Part shown: in pieces, positions 62,109-64,000 of the stretch
Numbering within the stretch: position 1 is the first letter of the stretch
Layout of the letters: each line of letters begins with the position of its first letter
Source: a virus
DNA: 64,000 nucleotides
IMG/VR virus record: IMGVR_UViG_3300032238_000599
Location: 80,987-144,986 of that record
Direction: 5' to 3' (one strand)
Notes under the pieces: model-generated
Told to the model about the DNA's origin: nothing
The model's database searches: none
Seen by the model: only the letters and a program-made list of their open reading frames with translations
Translations under genes and position numbers: made by a program

Positions 62109-62134
62109 TCTTATCAGTATCTACTACAGCGTAG

Positions 62135-63034
62135 TTAAGCCCTACGCATTACAGTAACCTCAGCAACAGCTTGCCAGCGATCTGGAAAGCTCTTCTTCAA
62201 GTCTGCTAACTTGAGCACAGTCCTAAGACTTAGCTCGCGCAGTTTCTTCTTATTGTCTTCCATAAACTCTACGACTTCACGAGTACCTTCTTCCCCGAAG
62301 TCATAGCTATCTAACATACCACAGTCTCTGATCACTTGCTTGATACGCAAGACCTTCTCACGCTCTGTGTCAATAGTCAAGTCCAAATAGTGGCAACGGC
62401 TCTCAATAGCTTCCAAGTGATCACGAAGCTTCTTGCTCTTAACGTGCTCGAACTTAATATTAGTAATGAACACACAGCCGCCATTGTACTCAAATGAGTT
62501 GGGCACACCTTCTTGACGTAGGAGTCTGCTGTCAGTGTTCCAATGGATAGTACGCTTCTTGCTTGTATCCAGAGCTGCCTTGAGAATGTTCAAGCTCAAG
62601 TCATCAAGCAGTACTGAGTCGCAGTCATCGAACACAAGGATGCTCTTCTTATCACTGAACTCGTAGAGCTTCTTATAGAGTCCAATAGCTGACATTGCAC
62701 CCTTGACGATCTCGTACTTCTTGAGCTTCTCGTCCTGTGCTACAGTAGCAAACACATCGTGCTTGCTGAGTACACTCTCTACACCAAATGACTTGCCCAC
62801 ACCCGGAGGGCCTGTAACGATCATTGCTCTCACAGCGCCCTTCTTAACGGCACGTGTCATGTCGTCTAGGATTTCAAAGCGATCCTTCAAACGAGTCATG
62901 ATAGCTTCGTCTGACTCTTTGGCTACTGCGGCTTCTTTGGCTCGCTGTACCTGCGTGTCTACCTCAAGGCTAGCTGTAGTACCTTTAGAACTCTTGCGCT
63001 GTGCCAGCATCTCCATTGTTACAACTCTGCTCAT
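62135..63034 (-). CDS. AAA+ ATPase of unknown partner
   Basis: A 299-residue protein. Walker A GPPGVGKS (75-82), Walker B SILVFDDCDS (131-140) and a sensor-like VFITNIKFEHVKS are clear. The N-terminal 60 residues are charged and variable. The core resembles a small AAA+ ATPase of the kind seen in tailed phages and plasmids; it is not an obvious gp44 clamp loader (no loader-type SRC motif was found). It may remodel DNA or protein complexes. A sigma70 promoter and a GGAGCGACA leader precede it, and a Rho-independent terminator follows. Codon use is richer in G+C than in the structural genes. Confidence 0.78.
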   Translation of the reverse strand: MSRVVTMEMLAQRKSSKGTTASLEVDTQVQRAKEAAVAKESDEAIMTRLKDRFEILDDMTRAVKKGAVRAMIVTGPPGVGKSFGVESVLSKHDVFATVAQDEKLKKYEIVKGAMSAIGLYKKLYEFSDKKSILVFDDCDSVLLDDLSLNILKAALDTSKKRTIHWNTDSRLLRQEGVPNSFEYNGGCVFITNIKFEHVKSKKLRDHLEAIESRCHYLDLTIDTEREKVLRIKQVIRDCGMLDSYDFGEEGTREVVEFMEDNKKKLRELSLRTVLKLADLKKSFPDRWQAVAEVTVMRRA

Positions 63035-63062
63035 TGTCGCTCCTGTGTGTTGTTAAGTGTCT

Positions 63063-63091
63063 ATTATACTATGTCTAGTCTTGGCAGTCAA
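63063..63091 (-). promoter_or_regulatory. Near-consensus sigma70 promoter (TTGACT-17-TATAAT)
   Basis: It drives the AAA+ gene. The -35 overlaps the TGA stop of the upstream small gene. The leader carries GGAGCGACA immediately before the ATG, the same 10-mer AGGAGCGACA as in the 63566 gene leader. Confidence 0.88.
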
Positions 63092-63243
63092 CTAGTTTGG
63101 CTTACTCGTTTGACCCAGGCTTGCCCATTGTACTGAGCTTCTACCATAGCCTGGGCCTGTGCTTGACTAGGAGCCTCAACAACCTGGCGGACTTCGCTGG
63201 TTGCTGAGTTAGTGCCCAATTGGAATATGACTTCGTACTGCAT
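63088..63243 (-). CDS. 51-residue small protein
   Basis: ATG at 63243 and stop at 63088-63090, overlapping the upstream gene's stop by 1 nt (TAATG). The product begins MQYEVIFQLGTNSATSEVRQ and continues VVEAPSQAQAQAMVEAQYNG, a short beta-alpha-type fold. Translational coupling and a good frame support a real gene. Function unknown. Confidence 0.6.
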   Translation of the reverse strand: MQYEVIFQLGTNSATSEVRQVVEAPSQAQAQAMVEAQYNGQAWVKRVSQTS

Positions 63244-63566
63244 TAGTCTAGTCTCGATCCTGCGTAGGCTTTGAGTCCCAGGGCCTGTAGGAAGTTGGCT
63301 AGTGCATAGGCACCCGCTTCTTTGATGTCCACGTTCTGTACAGGCAAGTCACCTGGGTTCCAAAGGCTAAGGCATTTGGGTTTGTAGTCCTTGCGGAAGC
63401 CTGCTCGGATCAGTTCCTGCGCTTGCTTTGAGTTAGTACGATCTACATAGACCTCTACCCAAGCAAATCCACATGCACCGCGATCGCCGCCCCACTTTTG
63501 GTATTCAGCCATTGATGCCTGTTTAGCTAGGGTAAAGCCCGGTTGAATCATTTCTGCTGTAATCAT
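63243..63566 (-). CDS. Small unknown protein
   Basis: A 107-residue protein. The ATG at 63566 (MITAEMIQPGF) follows GGAGCGACA and is preferred to the upstream ATG at 63629, which lies in the -35 of the promoter. The core FTLAKQASMAEYQKWGGDRG and ACGFAWVEVYVDRTNSKQAQ is alpha/beta; no known domain is recognised. Early expression from its own sigma70 promoter is predicted. Confidence 0.6.
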   Translation of the reverse strand: MITAEMIQPGFTLAKQASMAEYQKWGGDRGACGFAWVEVYVDRTNSKQAQELIRAGFRKDYKPKCLSLWNPGDLPVQNVDIKEAGAYALANFLQALGLKAYAGSRLD

Positions 63567-63600
63567 AGTGTCGCTCCTATTAATTGCTGTTGAAGTAGTT

Positions 63601-63629
63601 ATTATACTGTCTTTAGACCCAACTGTCAA
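63601..63629 (-). promoter_or_regulatory. Consensus sigma70 promoter (TTGACA-17-TATAAT)
   Basis: Perfect hexamers and a 17-bp spacer on the minus strand, partly inside the 3' end of the 63613 gene. It drives the 63566 gene and the 51-residue gene. Confidence 0.92.
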
Positions 63630-63996
63630 CCATTACTACGGGCTTCTTCAGCACTCGTTTGACAAAGTCCTCGGGCTCGTCATCGCAACGCACTAGCATA
63701 AAGCCCATGCTCTCTACCAAGTCTACCTCGCAGATCTGTACGTCTATGCCTGCTTTGTCCAGGGCAATGTTCATCTTAGTCAGGGCATACTTGACGCCTG
63801 CTTCAAACACCATATGGTCTGTGTTGGTGACTTCTTCAAAGTCAAACTCTTTCTCCATGACCTCTGCGTACTCCTCACCGTCTGCTACGATGAAAGGGCG
63901 GATCTTCTTCCAGGCCTTTTGATCGGTACAGTCAAAGTGGTCACAGGCTTCGTTGAGGTCAAAGCTCGCGAAGTTGTCATAATTTGTTTTAGCCAT
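63613..63996 (-). CDS. Small unknown protein, at the window edge
   Basis: A 127-residue acidic protein starting at the ATG at 63996 (MAKTNYDNFASFDLNEACDH). The frame may continue past the window end, so this start is provisional. Stretches such as GVKYALTKMNIALDKAGIDV, then QICEVDLVESMGFMLVRCDD suggest an alpha/beta fold. No domain is recognised. Confidence 0.5.
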   Translation of the reverse strand: MAKTNYDNFASFDLNEACDHFDCTDQKAWKKIRPFIVADGEEYAEVMEKEFDFEEVTNTDHMVFEAGVKYALTKMNIALDKAGIDVQICEVDLVESMGFMLVRCDDEPEDFVKRVLKKPVVMVDSWV

Positions 63997-64000
63997 TTGG

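Larger units (their letters stand above)
61701..62134. other. 434-bp noncoding region
   Basis: No gene is seen on either strand. It contains the leader of the 61485 gene, a TATAAT with the palindrome CCCGATCGGG (61769-61778) just upstream of it, AT-rich runs (61788-61812), a Rho-independent terminator on the minus strand (61992-62035) and a structured stretch (62039-62160) downstream of the AAA+ gene. No tRNA cloverleaf was found. Confidence 0.75.

Noticed and set aside
61701-62134. Possible tRNA genes in the noncoding region
   Set aside because: The GC-rich words do not form an acceptor, anticodon and T arm set; no cloverleaf or TTC-type T loop in register was found.
62135-63034. Assigning the AAA+ protein to clamp loader gp44
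   Set aside because: It has Walker motifs but no clear clamp-loader SRC motif and sits far from the replication genes, in a region of different composition.
1-64000. Integrase, att sites or insertion sequences
   Set aside because: No transposase, recombinase catalytic motif or terminal inverted repeat was recognised; the HNH protein is the only mobile-type candidate.

Overview
The window is a contiguous part of a T4-superfamily tailed phage genome (contractile tail, Caudoviricetes) of the type known from cyanophages and other aquatic bacteria. Three things show this. The T4 virion and packaging genes have recognisable products (gp13, gp14, gp15, gp18, gp19, gp54-like, gp4, gp16, gp17). There is a T4 replication and recombination set (gp32, UvsX, UvsY, UvsW, RegA-region genes including a likely gp62, primase gp61, helicase gp41). 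Many intergenic gaps carry a T4-type late promoter octamer (NATAAATA and variants). The host cannot be fixed from the sequence: no photosynthesis genes, tRNAs or integrase were seen. Portal, major capsid, protease, DNA polymerase, sliding clamp and most baseplate genes lie outside the window.

Layout. 1-8.7 kb: modular adhesin or fibre genes, the first cut by the window edge. 8.8-10.2 kb: two conserved unknown genes. 10.3-17.4 kb: an accessory block with a U32-like/methyltransferase fusion, a flavin-dependent halogenase, a small unknown, a degenerate halogenase paralogue, two 2-oxoglutarate/Fe(II) oxygenases and a multi-pass transporter-like protein. 17.4-20.7 kb (minus strand): gp14, gp15 and a Nudix hydrolase. 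20.8-35.4 kb: gp13, dNMP kinase, an HNH protein on the opposite strand, sheath, tube, gp54-like, gp4, terminase and four conserved low-complexity or unknown proteins. 35.5-50.5 kb: nucleic-acid metabolism (gp32, UvsX, UvsY, UvsW, gp62-like, a DnaE-like fragment, primase, NodU-type carbamoyltransferase, helicase). 50.5-59.5 kb: a second adhesin block ending in a 2,110-residue repeat protein. 59.5-64 kb: small genes, mostly on the minus strand, including a fourth 2OG oxygenase and an AAA+ ATPase, some with near-consensus sigma70 promoters and visibly different composition.

Expression. Two promoter classes are visible: host-type sigma70 promoters with 17-bp spacers (dNMP kinase, the UvsW operon, primase and the terminal minus-strand genes) and T4-type late octamers before structural genes. 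In about nine late genes and at least two early genes the start codon lies only 4-9 nt beyond the -10 or late octamer, most often exactly 5 nt, with no Shine-Dalgarno sequence. This predicts transcripts that begin at or within a few nt of the AUG (leaderless mRNAs). That and the halogenase block are the most notable observations. All functional calls rest on motif reading and remembered family features; no database search was possible.
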